Shown: positions 36,645 through 46,884, counted from the stretch's first letter. The stretch: 58,867 nucleotides of DNA from Alphaproteobacteria bacterium (GCA_030429105.1 JAUIDE010000013.1:1-58867); one strand, 5' to 3'. Numbers and translations: made by a program. Notes: generated from the sequence alone by a model not told the origin.

Positions 36645-37850
36645 ATGGACGGAGACTTCAAGACGCCGGAGCAGCGCATCCGGAACTTCAACATCAACTT
36701 CGGCCCGCAGCACCCTGCGGCGCACGGCGTTCTCCGCCTCGTGCTGGAGCTGGACGGCGAGATCGTGGAGCGGACGGACCCGCATATCGGCCTCCTCCAC
36801 CGCGGCACCGAGAAGCTGATGGAGAGCCGCACCTATCTGCAGAACCTGCCCTATTTCGACCGGCTCGATTACGTCGCGCCGATGAACCAGGAACATGCCT
36901 GGTGTCTCGCCATCGAGCGGCTGACAGGGACGGACGTGCCGCGCCGGGGCTCGCTGATCCGCATCCTCTATTGCGAGATCGGGCGCATCCTGAACCACCT
37001 CCTCAACGTCACGACGCAGGCGATGGACGTGGGCGCGCTCACCCCGCCGCTCTGGGGGTTCGAGGAGCGCGAGAAGCTCATGGTCTTCTATGAACGGGCC
37101 TGCGGCGCGCGGCTCCACTCGGCCTATTTCCGCCCCGGCGGCGTGCATCAGGACCTGCCGGACGCGCTTTGCGACGATATCTGGCAGTGGACGGAGGAGT
37201 TCCCCTCCATCCTCGATGATCTCGAAGGGCTGCTGACGGACAACCGCATCTTCAAGCAGCGCAATGTCGATATCGGCGTCGTCAGCATCGAGGAGGCGCA
37301 GGCGCTCGGCTTTTCCGGAGTCATGGTCCGCGGCTCCGGCTGGTCATGGGACCTCAGGCGCGCGCAGCCCTACGAGCTTTACAACGAGTTCGACTTCCTC
37401 ATCCCCGTCGGCAAGCACGGCGACTGCTATGACCGTTATCTCTGCCGCATGGAGGAGATGCGGGAGAGCGTGAAGATCATGCGCCAGGCGCTTGAAAAGC
37501 TGGACAAGGTGAAGGGCGAGCCCGTCATCACGCGGGACGGCAAGATCGCCCCGCCGAAGCGCGGCGAGATGAAGCGCTCGATGGAGGCGCTGATCCACCA
37601 CTTCAAGCTCTACACCGAGGGCTTCCGCGTGCCGGAGGGCGAGGTCTACGCCTGCGTCGAGGCGCCGAAGGGCGAGTTCGGCGTCTATCTCGTGGCGGAC
37701 GGCACCAACAAGCCCTGGCGCGCCAAGCTTCGGGCCCCCGGCTTCCCGCATCTCGCGGCGATGGACCATATCTGCAAGGGGCACCAGCTGGCGGATGTGA
37801 GCGCGATCCTCGGGTCGCTTGACGTGGTGTTCGGGGAGATCGACCGGTGA
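36645..37850 (+). CDS. nuoD: NADH-quinone oxidoreductase subunit D
   Basis: This 401-aa 49-kDa subunit forms the quinone cavity with NuoB. It starts with [20 protein letters not shown], which includes the conserved quinone-site His residues, and ends in the usual [11 protein letters not shown]. The length matches non-fused NuoD. Two nucleotides separate it from the preceding accessory gene. Confidence 0.98.
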   Translation: MDGDFKTPEQRIRNFNINFGPQHPAAHGVLRLVLELDGEIVERTDPHIGLLHRGTEKLMESRTYLQNLPYFDRLDYVAPMNQEHAWCLAIERLTGTDVPRRGSLIRILYCEIGRILNHLLNVTTQAMDVGALTPPLWGFEEREKLMVFYERACGARLHSAYFRPGGVHQDLPDALCDDIWQWTEEFPSILDDLEGLLTDNRIFKQRNVDIGVVSIEEAQALGFSGVMVRGSGWSWDLRRAQPYELYNEFDFLIPVGKHGDCYDRYLCRMEEMRESVKIMRQALEKLDKVKGEPVITRDGKIAPPKRGEMKRSMEALIHHFKLYTEGFRVPEGEVYACVEAPKGEFGVYLVADGTNKPWRAKLRAPGFPHLAAMDHICKGHQLADVSAILGSLDVVFGEIDR

Positions 37851-37851
37851 C

Positions 37852-38079
37852 ATGCCCGTTCTCGCCCGCCTCAGATACTGCGTGATCGCGATGTATTTCC
37901 GTGACCACAATCCGCCGCACTTCCACATCGTCACGCCCGATTCCGAGGCCCAGATGGCCATCGCCTCCCTCTCGATCCTCGAAGGAGCGGTGGACCGGCG
38001 AGCGGAGCGGGAGGCGCGTGACTGGGCCGCCGCCAACCGCGCGACGCTTGAGGCGAAATGGCGGGAGTTCAACCCGTGA
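37852..38079 (+). CDS. DUF4160 protein (possible toxin-antitoxin component)
   Basis: This 75-aa protein carries the DUF4160 hallmark [15 protein letters not shown]4160 genes are typically found as the first gene of a pair with DUF2442, and the pair is often predicted as a toxin-antitoxin module, though no activity is settled. Here the ATG is 1 nt after the nuoD stop and the stop overlaps the next gene's GTG. Being embedded in an essential-type operon is unusual for such a pair. Confidence 0.85.
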   Translation: MPVLARLRYCVIAMYFRDHNPPHFHIVTPDSEAQMAIASLSILEGAVDRRAEREARDWAAANRATLEAKWREFNP

Positions 38080-38354
38080 GTCGGCTTCCCAAGCTGCTCT
38101 CCGTGCGCGCAGCGGCGCCTGGCCTGCTCGATATCGTCTGGTCGGACGGGGAGCATCGCCGGGTCGACGTGTCCGAGCTTCTGCGGCGGCATCCGCTCCT
38201 CGAAGCGCTGAACGATCCGGACCTTTTCCGCCGCGTCGCCATCGACGAGTTCGGCTCCGGCGTCGCGTGGCCGAATGGCGCCGATTTCTGCGCAGACGCG
38301 CTGCGCCTGAGGGGCGACGCGCAACTCTCCGACTACGAGAAAGCGACCGCCTGA
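38076..38354 (+). CDS. DUF2442 protein (partner of DUF4160)
   Basis: This 92-aa protein reads [20 protein letters not shown] from a GTG start that overlaps the upstream stop (GTGA). The segment [19 protein letters not shown] followed by [20 protein letters not shown] is the DUF2442 core. There is no C-terminal helix-turn-helix in this copy. Its stop overlaps the nuoE ATG, so the pair is stitched between nuoD and nuoE without any spacer. Role unknown; toxin-antitoxin function is an inference from pairing. Confidence 0.82.
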   Translation: MSRLPKLLSVRAAAPGLLDIVWSDGEHRRVDVSELLRRHPLLEALNDPDLFRRVAIDEFGSGVAWPNGADFCADALRLRGDAQLSDYEKATA

Positions 38355-39403
38355 TGCTCCGCCGCCTCCATCACGAACAGCCCGCCTCCTTCGCCTTCAC
38401 GCCGGAGAATCTCCGCTGGGCCGAGGCGCAGATCGCGAAATATCCCGAGGGGCGGCAGGCTTCCGCCGTCATTCCACTGCTCTGGCGCGCGCAGGAGCAG
38501 GAGGGCTGGGTCTCCCGCCCGATCATCGAGACGGTGGCGAAGATGCTCGGCATGGCGGAGATCCGCGTGCTGGAGGTCGCGACCTTCTACTTCATGTTCC
38601 AGATGAAGCCCGTGGGCTCGGTCGCGCATTTCCAGATCTGCGGCACGCTTTCCTGCATGATCTGCGGCGCGGAGGATCTCGTGGCCGTGGCGAAGGACCG
38701 GATCGCGCCGGAGCCGCATACGCTCTCGCCTGACGGGAAATTCTCCTGGGAGGAAGTCGAGTGCCTCGGCGCCTGCGCCAACGCCCCGATGGCGCAGATC
38801 GGGAAGGATTACTACGAGGACCTGACGGCGGAGGGTTTCGCCCGGATCATCGACGAGTTCGCCGCCGGCAAGACGCCGAAGCCCGGCCCCCAGAACGGCC
38901 GCTTCGCCTCCGAGCCGCTGGGCGGGGAGACGAGCCTGAAGGTTCCGGCGAAGGAGCGGGAGGCGGCGAACGGCTCCGTCGCCCTCGCTCTCGCGCTCGG
39001 CGATACCGTTTCGCGGATCACGGACGGGCGGGGCATTTCCCGCCCCTCGGTCGCCCCCGCCGCCCCGAAGGGCGAGGCGCCTCAGCCGAAGGCGGAGCCC
39101 CGGCCCGCGGAGGCTGAGAAGATCGCGCGCCCGGCTGTCGAACCGGCGGTCCCGACTGTCGAGGAGATGGAGCCCGAGACGCTTTCCGCCCCCCGCGGCG
39201 GCGCGGCGGACGACCTGCAGAAGATCGACGGCGTCGGCCCGAAGCTGGAGGCGCTGCTGAACGAAATGGGCTTCTGGCATTTCGACCAGATCGCCGCCTG
39301 GGGGCCGAAGGAAATCGCCTGGGTCGACGCGCGACTGAAGTTCAAGGGGAGAATCGAGCGAGACGGGTGGGTCGAACAGGCCCGGAAACTGTCCGCCGGA
39401 TAG
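38354..39403 (+). CDS. nuoE: NADH-quinone oxidoreductase subunit E with C-terminal extension
   Basis: This 349-aa protein has an N-terminal thioredoxin-like 24-kDa domain (about residues 1-190) with the [2Fe-2S] ligands in [10 protein letters not shown] and CLGACAN. After that comes a Pro/Ala/Glu-rich linker (about 190-285) and a C-terminal helix-hairpin-helix-like domain ([20 protein letters not shown] onward). Many NuoE proteins stop after the first domain; long forms occur in alphaproteobacteria. The tail is clearly homologous to the C-terminus of the next gene. Confidence 0.95.
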   Translation: MLRRLHHEQPASFAFTPENLRWAEAQIAKYPEGRQASAVIPLLWRAQEQEGWVSRPIIETVAKMLGMAEIRVLEVATFYFMFQMKPVGSVAHFQICGTLSCMICGAEDLVAVAKDRIAPEPHTLSPDGKFSWEEVECLGACANAPMAQIGKDYYEDLTAEGFARIIDEFAAGKTPKPGPQNGRFASEPLGGETSLKVPAKEREAANGSVALALALGDTVSRITDGRGISRPSVAPAAPKGEAPQPKAEPRPAEAEKIARPAVEPAVPTVEEMEPETLSAPRGGAADDLQKIDGVGPKLEALLNEMGFWHFDQIAAWGPKEIAWVDARLKFKGRIERDGWVEQARKLSAG

Positions 39404-39415
39404 GGAGGAAAGCGA

Positions 39416-40105
39416 ATGTCCGCCAGCATGTGCAGGGTCGTGTCCTACACGCTCGCGATCGTCGTCGCGGCGGTTGCGGCGCGGATGATCGTCGGGGAAT
39501 TCGCCGTCGCCACGGTCGTTCTCTTCTTCCTTTTCGCCATCGGGCTCTGGACCTGGCTGCCGAAGCTGATCTGCCGCCAGCCGGCGCGGGCGGCGGGCGC
39601 CGCAGCGGCGCCCTTCACGCCGAAGCCCTCCATCCCCACGTCGACCTTGCCGCGGCCCGCGCCGCCCGCCCCGCGGGCGCCCGCGGTGACGGAGCCCGAG
39701 CCGGTCGCGCCCGTCGCGGCGCCTGCGGCCCCGGCCCCGGTTGCGGGCGGCCACTGGTCCGCCTCGGTCAAGGCGGAAAGCGGCATGGCTGCGAAGGCCG
39801 GGGGCCAGACCGCGATCAAGCCGACCGCGCCTCTGGCGGAGGAGGCGACGCTCCGCGACGGCGTCGGCTCCTGGAAATACGAGGCGCCGAAGGCGGCGCC
39901 GGCGGGCGCCGACGACCTCAAGAAGATCAAGGGCGTCGGCCCCGTGCTTGAAGGCAAGCTCCACGCGCTCGGCGTGCTCACCTATGCGCAGATCGCCGGC
40001 TGGACGGCGGAGGACGTGGCGCGGGTGGACGAGCAGCTGAACTTCAAGGGCCGGATCGAACGCGAAGGCTGGATCGAACAGGCGAAGGCGCTTTCGGGCG
40101 CCTGA
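39416..40105 (+). CDS. Membrane protein with NuoE-tail-like helix-hairpin-helix domain
   Basis: This 229-aa protein has two hydrophobic N-terminal segments (about residues 8-26 and 31-50), a long Pro/Ala linker (about 60-150) and a C-terminal domain [20 protein letters not shown]... that lines up with the NuoE tail through [15 protein letters not shown]. It lies 12 nt after nuoE and 28 nt before nuoF. The shared domain suggests it came from the same source as the NuoE extension and may contact the same partner. Function unknown. Confidence 0.85.
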   Translation: MSASMCRVVSYTLAIVVAAVAARMIVGEFAVATVVLFFLFAIGLWTWLPKLICRQPARAAGAAAAPFTPKPSIPTSTLPRPAPPAPRAPAVTEPEPVAPVAAPAAPAPVAGGHWSASVKAESGMAAKAGGQTAIKPTAPLAEEATLRDGVGSWKYEAPKAAPAGADDLKKIKGVGPVLEGKLHALGVLTYAQIAGWTAEDVARVDEQLNFKGRIEREGWIEQAKALSGA

Positions 40106-40133
40106 GCCCCCGAAGAGACGGGAAGAGAGAGAC

Positions 40134-41432
40134 ATGCTGGACGACAAGGACCGGATCTTCACCAATCTCTACGGGATGCGCGACCGCAGCCTGAAGGGCG
40201 CGATGGCCCGCGGCTGCTGGGACGGGACGGCGGGCATCATCGCCCGCGGGCGGGACGCGATCGTGAACGAGATGAAGGCTTCCGGCCTCCGCGGCCGGGG
40301 CGGCGCGGGCTTTCCGACCGGGCTCAAATGGTCATTCATGCCGAAGGAATCGGACGGGCGGCCCTCCTATCTCGTCGTCAACGCCGACGAATCCGAGCCC
40401 GGCACCTGCAAGGACCGGGAGATCATGCGCCATGATCCCCATACCCTGATCGAGGGTTGCCTCATCGCCTCCTTCGCGATGAACGCCCATGCCTGCTACA
40501 TCTACATCCGCGGCGAATATGTGCGGGAGCGGGAGGCGCTGCAGGCCGCCATTGACGAATGCTATGACGCCGGACTTCTGGGGAAGAACGCCGCAAAATC
40601 CGGCTGGGATTTCGACCTCTATCTGCATCACGGCGCCGGCGCCTATATCTGCGGGGAGGAGACGGCGCTTCTCGAGAGCCTCGAAGGCAAGAAGGGAATG
40701 CCGCGGCTGAAGCCGCCCTTCCCGGCCAATACCGGCCTCTACGGCTGCCCGACGACCGTCAACAATGTCGAGAGCATCGCGGTGGCGCCGACGATCCTGC
40801 GCCGGGGGGCGGACTGGTTCGCCTCCTTTGGCCGGCCGAACAACGCGGGGACCAAGGTTTTCGCCATTTCCGGCCATGTGAACCGGCCCTGCGTCGTCGA
40901 GGAGGCGATGTCGATCCCCTTCGACGAGCTGATCGAGCGGCATTGCGGCGGCATCCGCGGCGGGTGGGACAACCTGAAGGCCGTGATCCCCGGCGGCTCC
41001 TCCGTGCCCCTTCTCCCCGGCGAGATGATGCGCGACGGCGCGATCATGGATTTCGACTGGCTGAGGGAGCAGCGCTCCGGCCTCGGCACCGCCGCCGTGA
41101 TCGTGATGGACAAGTCGGTGGACGTCATCAAGGCGATCTGGCGCCTCTCCGCCTTCTACAAGCATGAGAGCTGCGGCCAGTGCACCCCCTGCCGCGAGGG
41201 CACGGGCTGGATGATGCGCGTGATGGAGCGGCTGGTGACGGGGGATGCGGCGATCGAGGAGATCGACATGCTCCAGGAGGTCACGAAGCAGGTCGAGGGC
41301 CACACGATCTGCGCCCTTGGCGACGCCGCCGCCTGGCCGATCCAGGGCCTCATCCGCCACTATCGCGGCGAGATCGAGGACCGGATCAGGGCTAAGCAGA
41401 GGGGCCGCGTCAGCGCGGTCGCGGCGGAATGA
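40134..41432 (+). CDS. nuoF: NADH-quinone oxidoreductase subunit F
   Basis: This 432-aa subunit binds NADH, FMN and a [4Fe-4S] cluster and is where NADH is oxidised. The glycine-rich nucleotide motif [16 protein letters not shown], the FMN region [15 protein letters not shown] and the cluster ligands [14 protein letters not shown] with a later Cys in TICALGDAA are all present. GGGAAGAGAGAG precedes the ATG. Confidence 0.98.
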   Translation: MLDDKDRIFTNLYGMRDRSLKGAMARGCWDGTAGIIARGRDAIVNEMKASGLRGRGGAGFPTGLKWSFMPKESDGRPSYLVVNADESEPGTCKDREIMRHDPHTLIEGCLIASFAMNAHACYIYIRGEYVREREALQAAIDECYDAGLLGKNAAKSGWDFDLYLHHGAGAYICGEETALLESLEGKKGMPRLKPPFPANTGLYGCPTTVNNVESIAVAPTILRRGADWFASFGRPNNAGTKVFAISGHVNRPCVVEEAMSIPFDELIERHCGGIRGGWDNLKAVIPGGSSVPLLPGEMMRDGAIMDFDWLREQRSGLGTAAVIVMDKSVDVIKAIWRLSAFYKHESCGQCTPCREGTGWMMRVMERLVTGDAAIEEIDMLQEVTKQVEGHTICALGDAAAWPIQGLIRHYRGEIEDRIRAKQRGRVSAVAAE

Positions 41433-41444
41433 GGGCGGCGGGGC

Positions 41445-41690
41445 ATGATCCCTTCCATGTGGTGGGCGCCACGCCCTTGTCCTCATTGTGGACACTTCTT
41501 CAAAGTGCCGTCGTTGTATCTTTGGTTGCTTTCTCGGAACTCGCGAACTTGTGGTCGTTGCGGAAACGAGAACGACTTCATGCTCAAGGGCAAGACAACC
41601 TGGCTCCACGCCCTTTTTACCTTGGCGGTGACAATTGCCGTAATTGGGCTCGCGCTCCTCGTGGACTTGTTTATTCCGGTCGTTCTTTGA
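41445..41690 (+). CDS. Small zinc-ribbon membrane protein, atypical base composition
   Basis: This 81-aa protein has two CxxC pairs, CPHC (residues 12-15) and CGRC (36-39), consistent with a zinc ribbon, then one hydrophobic segment near the C-terminus (about residues 55-78, LHALFTLAVTIAVIGLALLV). Codon use is clearly different from its neighbours, with codons such as TTG, TTT, GTA, ATT and ACA that are rare elsewhere, and the stretch is visibly lower in GC. That suggests recent acquisition. It lies 12 nt after nuoF. No family assigned. Confidence 0.7.
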   Translation: MIPSMWWAPRPCPHCGHFFKVPSLYLWLLSRNSRTCGRCGNENDFMLKGKTTWLHALFTLAVTIAVIGLALLVDLFIPVVL

Positions 41691-41712
41691 CCTTGTCGAC
41701 GGGATCGAAAGC

Positions 41713-42213
41713 ATGACGCCCAAAGACCATCATCTTGCCGAGCTCAACATCGGCCGCCTCGTCGCCGAGACGGACGATCCCCGCGTCGCGGAGTTCATGG
41801 CGGCGCTCGACCGGGTGAACGGCCTCGGCAAGCGGATGCCGGGCTTCGTCTGGATGATGGAGGGCTCGGGCGAGCCCGGGACGGGGAACACCGAGACGAA
41901 GATCGACGGGGACCCGCGCTTCGTCGCGAACCTTACGGTCTGGGAGAGCGTCGAAACGCTGGAGGCTTTCGTGTGGAACACGGTCCACCGCGCCTTCTAC
42001 GAGCGCAAGGCGGAGTGGTTCGAGGTGCTGAGCAAGATGCACTTCGTGATGTGGTGGGTCCCCGCCGGCCACAGGCCGACGCTGGAGGAAGGGCTGGAGC
42101 GGCTCGCGAGTCTCGAGGCGAACGGGCCCTCCGACCATGCCTTCGGCTGGGACTGGCTGGAAGAGGCGCGCCTTTGGCGGACCCGCGCCTGTTCGGCGAC
42201 GGCGGCGGAGTAG
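41713..42213 (+). CDS. DUF3291 family protein
   Basis: This 166-aa soluble protein starts MTPKDHHLAELNIGRLVAET and contains DRVNGLGKRMPGFVWMM and VWESVETLEAFVWNTVHRAF, the pattern of DUF3291 (dimeric alpha/beta-barrel fold, related to antibiotic-biosynthesis monooxygenase-like proteins). The tail WWVPAGHRPTLEEGLERL is also typical. I chose ATG 41713; the upstream extension overlaps the zinc-ribbon gene. Function unknown. Confidence 0.85.
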   Translation: MTPKDHHLAELNIGRLVAETDDPRVAEFMAALDRVNGLGKRMPGFVWMMEGSGEPGTGNTETKIDGDPRFVANLTVWESVETLEAFVWNTVHRAFYERKAEWFEVLSKMHFVMWWVPAGHRPTLEEGLERLASLEANGPSDHAFGWDWLEEARLWRTRACSATAAE

Positions 42214-42217
42214 CGCG

Positions 42218-42490
42218 ATGGAGCTGGCGGATATCAGGGAGCGGCTGGAGATCCGGCGGGCGGCCATCGCCGGCTCGGTCTTCGACGATGTGGACATGAC
42301 GGGCGCCGCGTTCATCAACGCGCGCCTCGGCGGGGCCCGCTTCGCGGACGCGGACATGAGCGGCGCGCGGTTTACCGACGTGAACCTTTCGGGCGCCGCG
42401 ATCGAGAACGCGAACCTGACGGGCATGACGATAGACGGCGTCACGGTTTCGGCGCTGTTCGCGGCCTATGAAGCGGCGGGGAGGGGCTGA
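42218..42490 (+). CDS. Pentapeptide-repeat-like protein
   Basis: This 90-aa protein has a run of A(D/N)LX-type repeats: [20 protein letters not shown], then [20 protein letters not shown] and IENANLTGM. This predicts a short right-handed beta-helix of about 8-9 rungs. The ATG at 42218 is 4 nt after the preceding stop. Pentapeptide-repeat proteins have varied, mostly unknown roles; none is indicated here. Confidence 0.8.
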   Translation: MELADIRERLEIRRAAIAGSVFDDVDMTGAAFINARLGGARFADADMSGARFTDVNLSGAAIENANLTGMTIDGVTVSALFAAYEAAGRG

Positions 42491-42493
42491 GCC

Positions 42494-42670
42494 ATGTGCA
42501 TGGGCGACAACCCGGATCATCTCCGCCACATGCTCCGCGAGGCGGCGGCGCGGACGGAGGGCGTGAGCGCGCCGGAGGCGCCCCGCGCGGCGGGCGCCTT
42601 CGCGCGGCTCCTCGCCGGACTGAAGACATGGATCGCGGGCGCGCCCGCGGTCAGCGAGGCGAAGCGATGA
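42494..42670 (+). CDS. Small hypothetical protein upstream of nuoG
   Basis: A 58-aa frame from ATG 42494 reads [20 protein letters not shown] at the start and ends with TGA overlapping the nuoG ATG (ATGA). There is no membrane segment and no recognised domain. The tight fit between the pentapeptide gene (3 nt) and nuoG (4-nt overlap) makes it likely to be a real coupled gene. Too short for standard ORF listing. Confidence 0.6.
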   Translation: MCMGDNPDHLRHMLREAAARTEGVSAPEAPRAAGAFARLLAGLKTWIAGAPAVSEAKR

Positions 42671-44688
42671 GCACCCTGAAGAAGATCAAGGTCGACGGGA
42701 TCGAGGTCGAGGTCGACGGGGCGATGACGCTCCTTCAGGCCTGCGAGGCGGCGGGCAAGGAAATCCCCCGCTTCTGCTACCATGAGCGGCTCTCCATCGC
42801 CGGCAATTGCCGGATGTGCCTCGTGGAGGTGAAGGGCGGCCCGCCGAAGCCCGCCGCCTCCTGCGCCATGCAGGTGCGAGACCTTCGCCCCGGGCCGGAG
42901 GGCCAGCCGCCCGAGGTCTTCACCAACACGCCGATGGTGAAGAAGGCGCGGGAGGGGGTGATGGAGTTCCTCCTCATCAACCATCCGCTCGATTGCCCGA
43001 TCTGCGACCAGGGGGGCGAATGCGACCTCCAGGATCAGGCGATGGCCTATGGCGTCGACTTCTCGCGCTATCGCGAGCCGAAGCGGGCGGCGGACGACAT
43101 CTATCTCGGCCCGCTCGTCGGCACGCAGATGACGCGCTGCATCTCCTGCACCCGCTGCGTCCGCTACACGACCGAGATCTGCGGCGTGACGCAGATGGGG
43201 CAGACGGGGCGGGGCGAGGATTCGGAGATCACCTCCTACCTGAACGCCGCGCTGGACAGCGAGATGATCGGCAACGTTGTCGATCTCTGCCCGGTCGGCG
43301 CGCTGACGAACAAGCCCTACGCCTTCAACGCCCGGCCCTGGGAACTGAAGAAGACCGAGAGCATCGACGTGATGGACGCGCTCGGCTCCAACATCCGGGT
43401 CGACGTGCGCGGGCGCGAGGTCATGCGCATCCTGCCGCGCAACCATGACGAGGTGAACGAGGAGTGGATCGCCGACAAGGCGCGCCATATCTGCGACGGC
43501 CTCCGCCGGCAGCGGCTGGACCGGCCCTATGTTCGGGAGAACGGCAAGCTCCGCCCCGCCGCCTGGCCCGAGGCGCTGGCGCTCGCCGCCGCGAAGCTGA
43601 AGGGCGGCACGGTCGCCGCGCTCGCCGGCGATCTCGCGCCGGTCGAGGCGATGTTCTCGCTGAAGGCGCTCGTCGAGGGGCTCGGCGGCACGGTGGAATG
43701 CCGGACGGACGGCGCCGCGCTCCCCGTCGGCAACCGCTCCGGCTATGTCGGCACGGCGAAGATCGCGGATATCGATACGGCGGAGATGATCCTCCTTGTC
43801 GGGACCAATCCGCGCATCGAGGCGCCGGTGCTGAACGCACGCATCCGCAAGGCCTGGCTGAACGGCGCCGCCGTCGCGCTGATCGGGGAGCCGGCGGACC
43901 TGACCTACGACTACTTCCACGCGGGCGCCGGCCCCGAAAGCCTTGCGGCGATGATTGCGGACGGCGTCTCGGAGGAGACGAAGGCGAAGCGCACGCTCGT
44001 GATCGTGGGGCAGGGCGCGCTCCGCCGGCCGGACGGCGCGGCGGTGCTCGGGAACGCCATGAAGATGGCGGAGGTTTCGGGCTCGGGCTTCCTCGTCCTC
44101 CACAATGCGGCGAGCCGCGTCGGCGCGATGGACCTTGGTTTCGCAACGCAAGGCGGCATGGCGGCGGCGCTCGACGGCGCGGAGGTGATCTACAATCTCG
44201 GCGCCGACGAATGCGACCTGCCCGAGGGCGCCTTCGTCATCTATCAGGGGAGCCACGGCGACCGCGGCGCCCACAGGGCGGATGTGATCCTGCCCGGCGC
44301 GGCCTATACCGAGCAGTCCGGCCTCTTCGTGAATACGGAGGGCCGCGTGCAGATCGCCAACCGCGCCGGCTTCCCGCCGGGCGAGGCGAAGGAGGATTGG
44401 GCGATCCTCCGCGCGCTTTCCGGGGAGATGGGCGCCGCGCTGCCGTGGAACAGCATGGACCAGCTCCGCGCCGCGCTCTTCGCCGCGCATCCGCATTTCG
44501 CGCGGGTCGATCAGATCGAGCCGGCGGAGTGGAAGGCGGAGCCGGCCGGGGCGATGGAAAAGGCGCCGTTCCGCCCCGCCATCGAGGACCATTACCTCAC
44601 CAACCCCATCGCCCGCGCCTCCGAGATCATGGCGACGCTTTCTCGGGACGCGAAGGCGCGCCGCGCGGCGCGGATGGCCGCCGAATGA
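42667..44688 (+). CDS. nuoG: NADH-quinone oxidoreductase subunit G
   Basis: This 673-aa 75-kDa subunit binds several iron-sulfur clusters. Ligands are visible in [37 protein letters not shown] and [16 protein letters not shown]; the C-terminal part is molybdopterin-oxidoreductase-like without an obvious active cofactor site. The length equals that of the Paracoccus-type protein. The start overlaps the preceding small gene, and the stop overlaps the following lipoprotein gene. Confidence 0.97.
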   Translation: MSTLKKIKVDGIEVEVDGAMTLLQACEAAGKEIPRFCYHERLSIAGNCRMCLVEVKGGPPKPAASCAMQVRDLRPGPEGQPPEVFTNTPMVKKAREGVMEFLLINHPLDCPICDQGGECDLQDQAMAYGVDFSRYREPKRAADDIYLGPLVGTQMTRCISCTRCVRYTTEICGVTQMGQTGRGEDSEITSYLNAALDSEMIGNVVDLCPVGALTNKPYAFNARPWELKKTESIDVMDALGSNIRVDVRGREVMRILPRNHDEVNEEWIADKARHICDGLRRQRLDRPYVRENGKLRPAAWPEALALAAAKLKGGTVAALAGDLAPVEAMFSLKALVEGLGGTVECRTDGAALPVGNRSGYVGTAKIADIDTAEMILLVGTNPRIEAPVLNARIRKAWLNGAAVALIGEPADLTYDYFHAGAGPESLAAMIADGVSEETKAKRTLVIVGQGALRRPDGAAVLGNAMKMAEVSGSGFLVLHNAASRVGAMDLGFATQGGMAAALDGAEVIYNLGADECDLPEGAFVIYQGSHGDRGAHRADVILPGAAYTEQSGLFVNTEGRVQIANRAGFPPGEAKEDWAILRALSGEMGAALPWNSMDQLRAALFAAHPHFARVDQIEPAEWKAEPAGAMEKAPFRPAIEDHYLTNPIARASEIMATLSRDAKARRAARMAAE

Positions 44689-45107
44689 AGCGGGCCTTTC
44701 TCCTCCTCGGCCTCGCGGCCTGCGCGCCGCCGGGCGGCGGCGGCGGGTCGGTCGGCGCGTTGCCGAAGCCGGAGGCGCCGCCCCCGGCGCCGCTCGAAGT
44801 CGCCTCGGTCGAGGGCGGCGTGATCCGCGTCACCGGCTTCGCCCTGAACGAGGATGCGCTCGAAGCCCATCACTGCCTCGCCGCGAAGCGCGCGCGGGGC
44901 GAGGGGGCCGGCGCGCTCGAATGGGTCGGCGGCGTCGCGCAGCGGGAAGAGGAGGGGGATGCGGTGACGGCCGATCTCGTCTATCAGACCGCCGCCGCCG
45001 CCGCCCGGCCGACCGGGGCGCCCCCCGCCGAGGGCCGCGCCGCGCCGGTGGCGGACTGGCTGATCTACTGCGATGAAGCGGGTCTCCCCCGCGAAGGCGA
45101 GGCCTGA
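44685..45107 (+). CDS. Putative lipoprotein between nuoG and nuoH
   Basis: This 140-aa protein begins [20 protein letters not shown], a type II signal peptide with lipobox LAAC (Cys13), so it should be lipid-anchored on the periplasmic side. The remainder is Pro/Ala/Gly-rich with two further cysteines (HHCLAA and IYCDEAG) that could form a disulfide. It overlaps nuoG and nuoH by 4 nt and 1 nt. No family is recognised. A periplasmic partner for complex I, an inner-membrane enzyme, would be unusual. Confidence 0.75.
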   Translation: MKRAFLLLGLAACAPPGGGGGSVGALPKPEAPPPAPLEVASVEGGVIRVTGFALNEDALEAHHCLAAKRARGEGAGALEWVGGVAQREEEGDAVTADLVYQTAAAAARPTGAPPAEGRAAPVADWLIYCDEAGLPREGEA

Positions 45108-46135
45108 TGGACTTCTTCGACACCAATGCGGGGACCTTCCTCATCATCCTCGGGCAATGCCTGCTGGTGACGGTCTCCCTCCTCGTCTCCCTCGCCTTCC
45201 TCCTCTACATGGACCGGAAGGTCTGGGCCGCGGTGCAGCTCCGGCGGGGGCCGAACGTCGTCGGCCCGTTCGGGCTCTTCCAGTCCTTCGCCGACTTCCT
45301 GAAATTCGTCGTGAAGGAAGTCGTCATCCCGGCGGGGGCGGACAAGGCGGTGTTCCTGCTCGCCCCGCTCATCACCTTCACGCTCGCCGCGATCATGTGG
45401 GTGGTGATCCCCTTCGCGGACGGCTGGGTGATCTCCGACCTCAACGTGGGCATCCTCTACATCTTCGCCATCTCCTCCCTCGGCGTTTACGGCGTGATCA
45501 TGGGGGGCTGGGCCTCCAACTCGAAATATCCGTTCCTCGGCGGCCTCCGCTCCGCGGCGCAGATGGTGAGCTACGAGGTCTCGATCGGCTTCATCATCGT
45601 CGGCGTGCTGATCTCCACCGGCTCGCTGAACCTCTCAGCCATCGTGCGGGCGCAGGACGGTTCGCTCGGCCTCTTCAACTGGTACTGGCTGCCGCATCTG
45701 CCGATGGTCGTGCTCTTCTTCATCTCCGCGCTGGCGGAGACGAACCGGCCGCCCTTCGACCTGCCGGAGGCGGAATCGGAGCTCGTCGCCGGCTATCAGG
45801 TCGAATATTCCTCCACGCCGTATCTGCTCTTCATGATCGGCGAGTACATGAACATCGTGCTGATGTGCGCGATGACGACGATCCTCTTCTTCGGCGGCTG
45901 GCTCTCGCCCATTCCGGGCCTGCCGGACGGCGTGCTCTGGTTCGTCCTGAAGGTGGTCTTCTTCTTCTTCATGTTCGCGATGGTGAAGGCCATCGTCCCC
46001 CGCTACCGCTATGACCAGCTGATGCGGATCGGCTGGAAGGTGTTCCTGCCGCTCTCGCTCGGCTGGGTCGTGCTCGTCGCCGGTTTCGCGCAGTTCGGGG
46101 TGCCGGGCTACGCCCGCTGGGCCGTGGGGGGGTGA
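45107..46135 (+). CDS. nuoH: NADH-quinone oxidoreductase subunit H
   Basis: This 342-aa membrane subunit links the quinone site to the proton-pumping arm. Eight or so helices are visible, with the conserved loop [20 protein letters not shown] and the acidic loop [20 protein letters not shown]. The length is typical of alphaproteobacteria. The ATG shares a base with the upstream lipoprotein stop. Confidence 0.98.
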   Translation: MDFFDTNAGTFLIILGQCLLVTVSLLVSLAFLLYMDRKVWAAVQLRRGPNVVGPFGLFQSFADFLKFVVKEVVIPAGADKAVFLLAPLITFTLAAIMWVVIPFADGWVISDLNVGILYIFAISSLGVYGVIMGGWASNSKYPFLGGLRSAAQMVSYEVSIGFIIVGVLISTGSLNLSAIVRAQDGSLGLFNWYWLPHLPMVVLFFISALAETNRPPFDLPEAESELVAGYQVEYSSTPYLLFMIGEYMNIVLMCAMTTILFFGGWLSPIPGLPDGVLWFVLKVVFFFFMFAMVKAIVPRYRYDQLMRIGWKVFLPLSLGWVVLVAGFAQFGVPGYARWAVGG

Positions 46136-46884
46136 GGATGGGGGTGGATTGCGCCCTGTTCGAACGGCTCCTGGAGCTTGGCGCCCGCGCGGATTTCGCG
46201 CCGGGGCGCGGCCTCATGCTCGGGCGGCAGGGATTCCACTTTCAGGGGCGCTTCCGGCGCCGCTACCGCCTCGCGCTGGCGCGGGCGGGCGTGGCGGCGG
46301 AGGCGGAGGCGCTGGCGGGACCGGACGGCTTTGCGGAACCCTTCTTCCGCGCCGCCGGCCTCGGCGAGATGGAGGCGATGGACGCCAGCGCCTATGAGGG
46401 CGCGGCGCATGTCCACGATCTCAACGAGCCGGTTCCGGCGCATCTCCACGGCGTGTTCGACTTCATCTTCGACGGCGGGACGATCGAGCACGTCTTCGAC
46501 GCGCCGCAGGCGCTCGCCAATGTCTTCGCCATGCTGAAGCCGGGCGGCGTGTTCGCCTCGGCCAACGGGATGAACGGCTGGCCCTTCCACGGGCTCTACC
46601 AGTTCAACCCGGAATTCGCCTGGTCCTACTGGAAGCGGGCGGCGGGATGCGAGGTTCTGCGCGTCCTCGCCGTGCCGGCGAACCCGGCGGAGCCGCCGAT
46701 CCCGTTGCCAGACGCGGCGGAGACGGGGCGGCGGCTGCGGCTTTCGCGGCCTTTTCCGGAAGGCAGGGTTTACCTCTACTACGAAGTGCGCAAAGGAGCG
46801 GGCGCGCGGCCCGCGCGCGCAGCCTGGCAGAGCGACTATCAGGCGCGCTGGCGCGAGGCGGCGCCGGAAATGACGGAGGCGTGA
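46132..46884 (+). CDS. Methyltransferase-like protein inside nuo
   Basis: This 250-aa soluble protein starts at GTG 46132, overlapping the nuoH stop (GTGA); ATG 46138 is an alternative. The central part [20 protein letters not shown] and [20 protein letters not shown] resemble motifs II-III of class I SAM methyltransferases, but the usual glycine-rich motif I is not obvious; [16 protein letters not shown] may stand in its place. Its stop overlaps the nuoI ATG. Substrate unknown; catalytic activity is uncertain. Confidence 0.75.
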   Translation: MRMGVDCALFERLLELGARADFAPGRGLMLGRQGFHFQGRFRRRYRLALARAGVAAEAEALAGPDGFAEPFFRAAGLGEMEAMDASAYEGAAHVHDLNEPVPAHLHGVFDFIFDGGTIEHVFDAPQALANVFAMLKPGGVFASANGMNGWPFHGLYQFNPEFAWSYWKRAAGCEVLRVLAVPANPAEPPIPLPDAAETGRRLRLSRPFPEGRVYLYYEVRKGAGARPARAAWQSDYQARWREAAPEMTEA

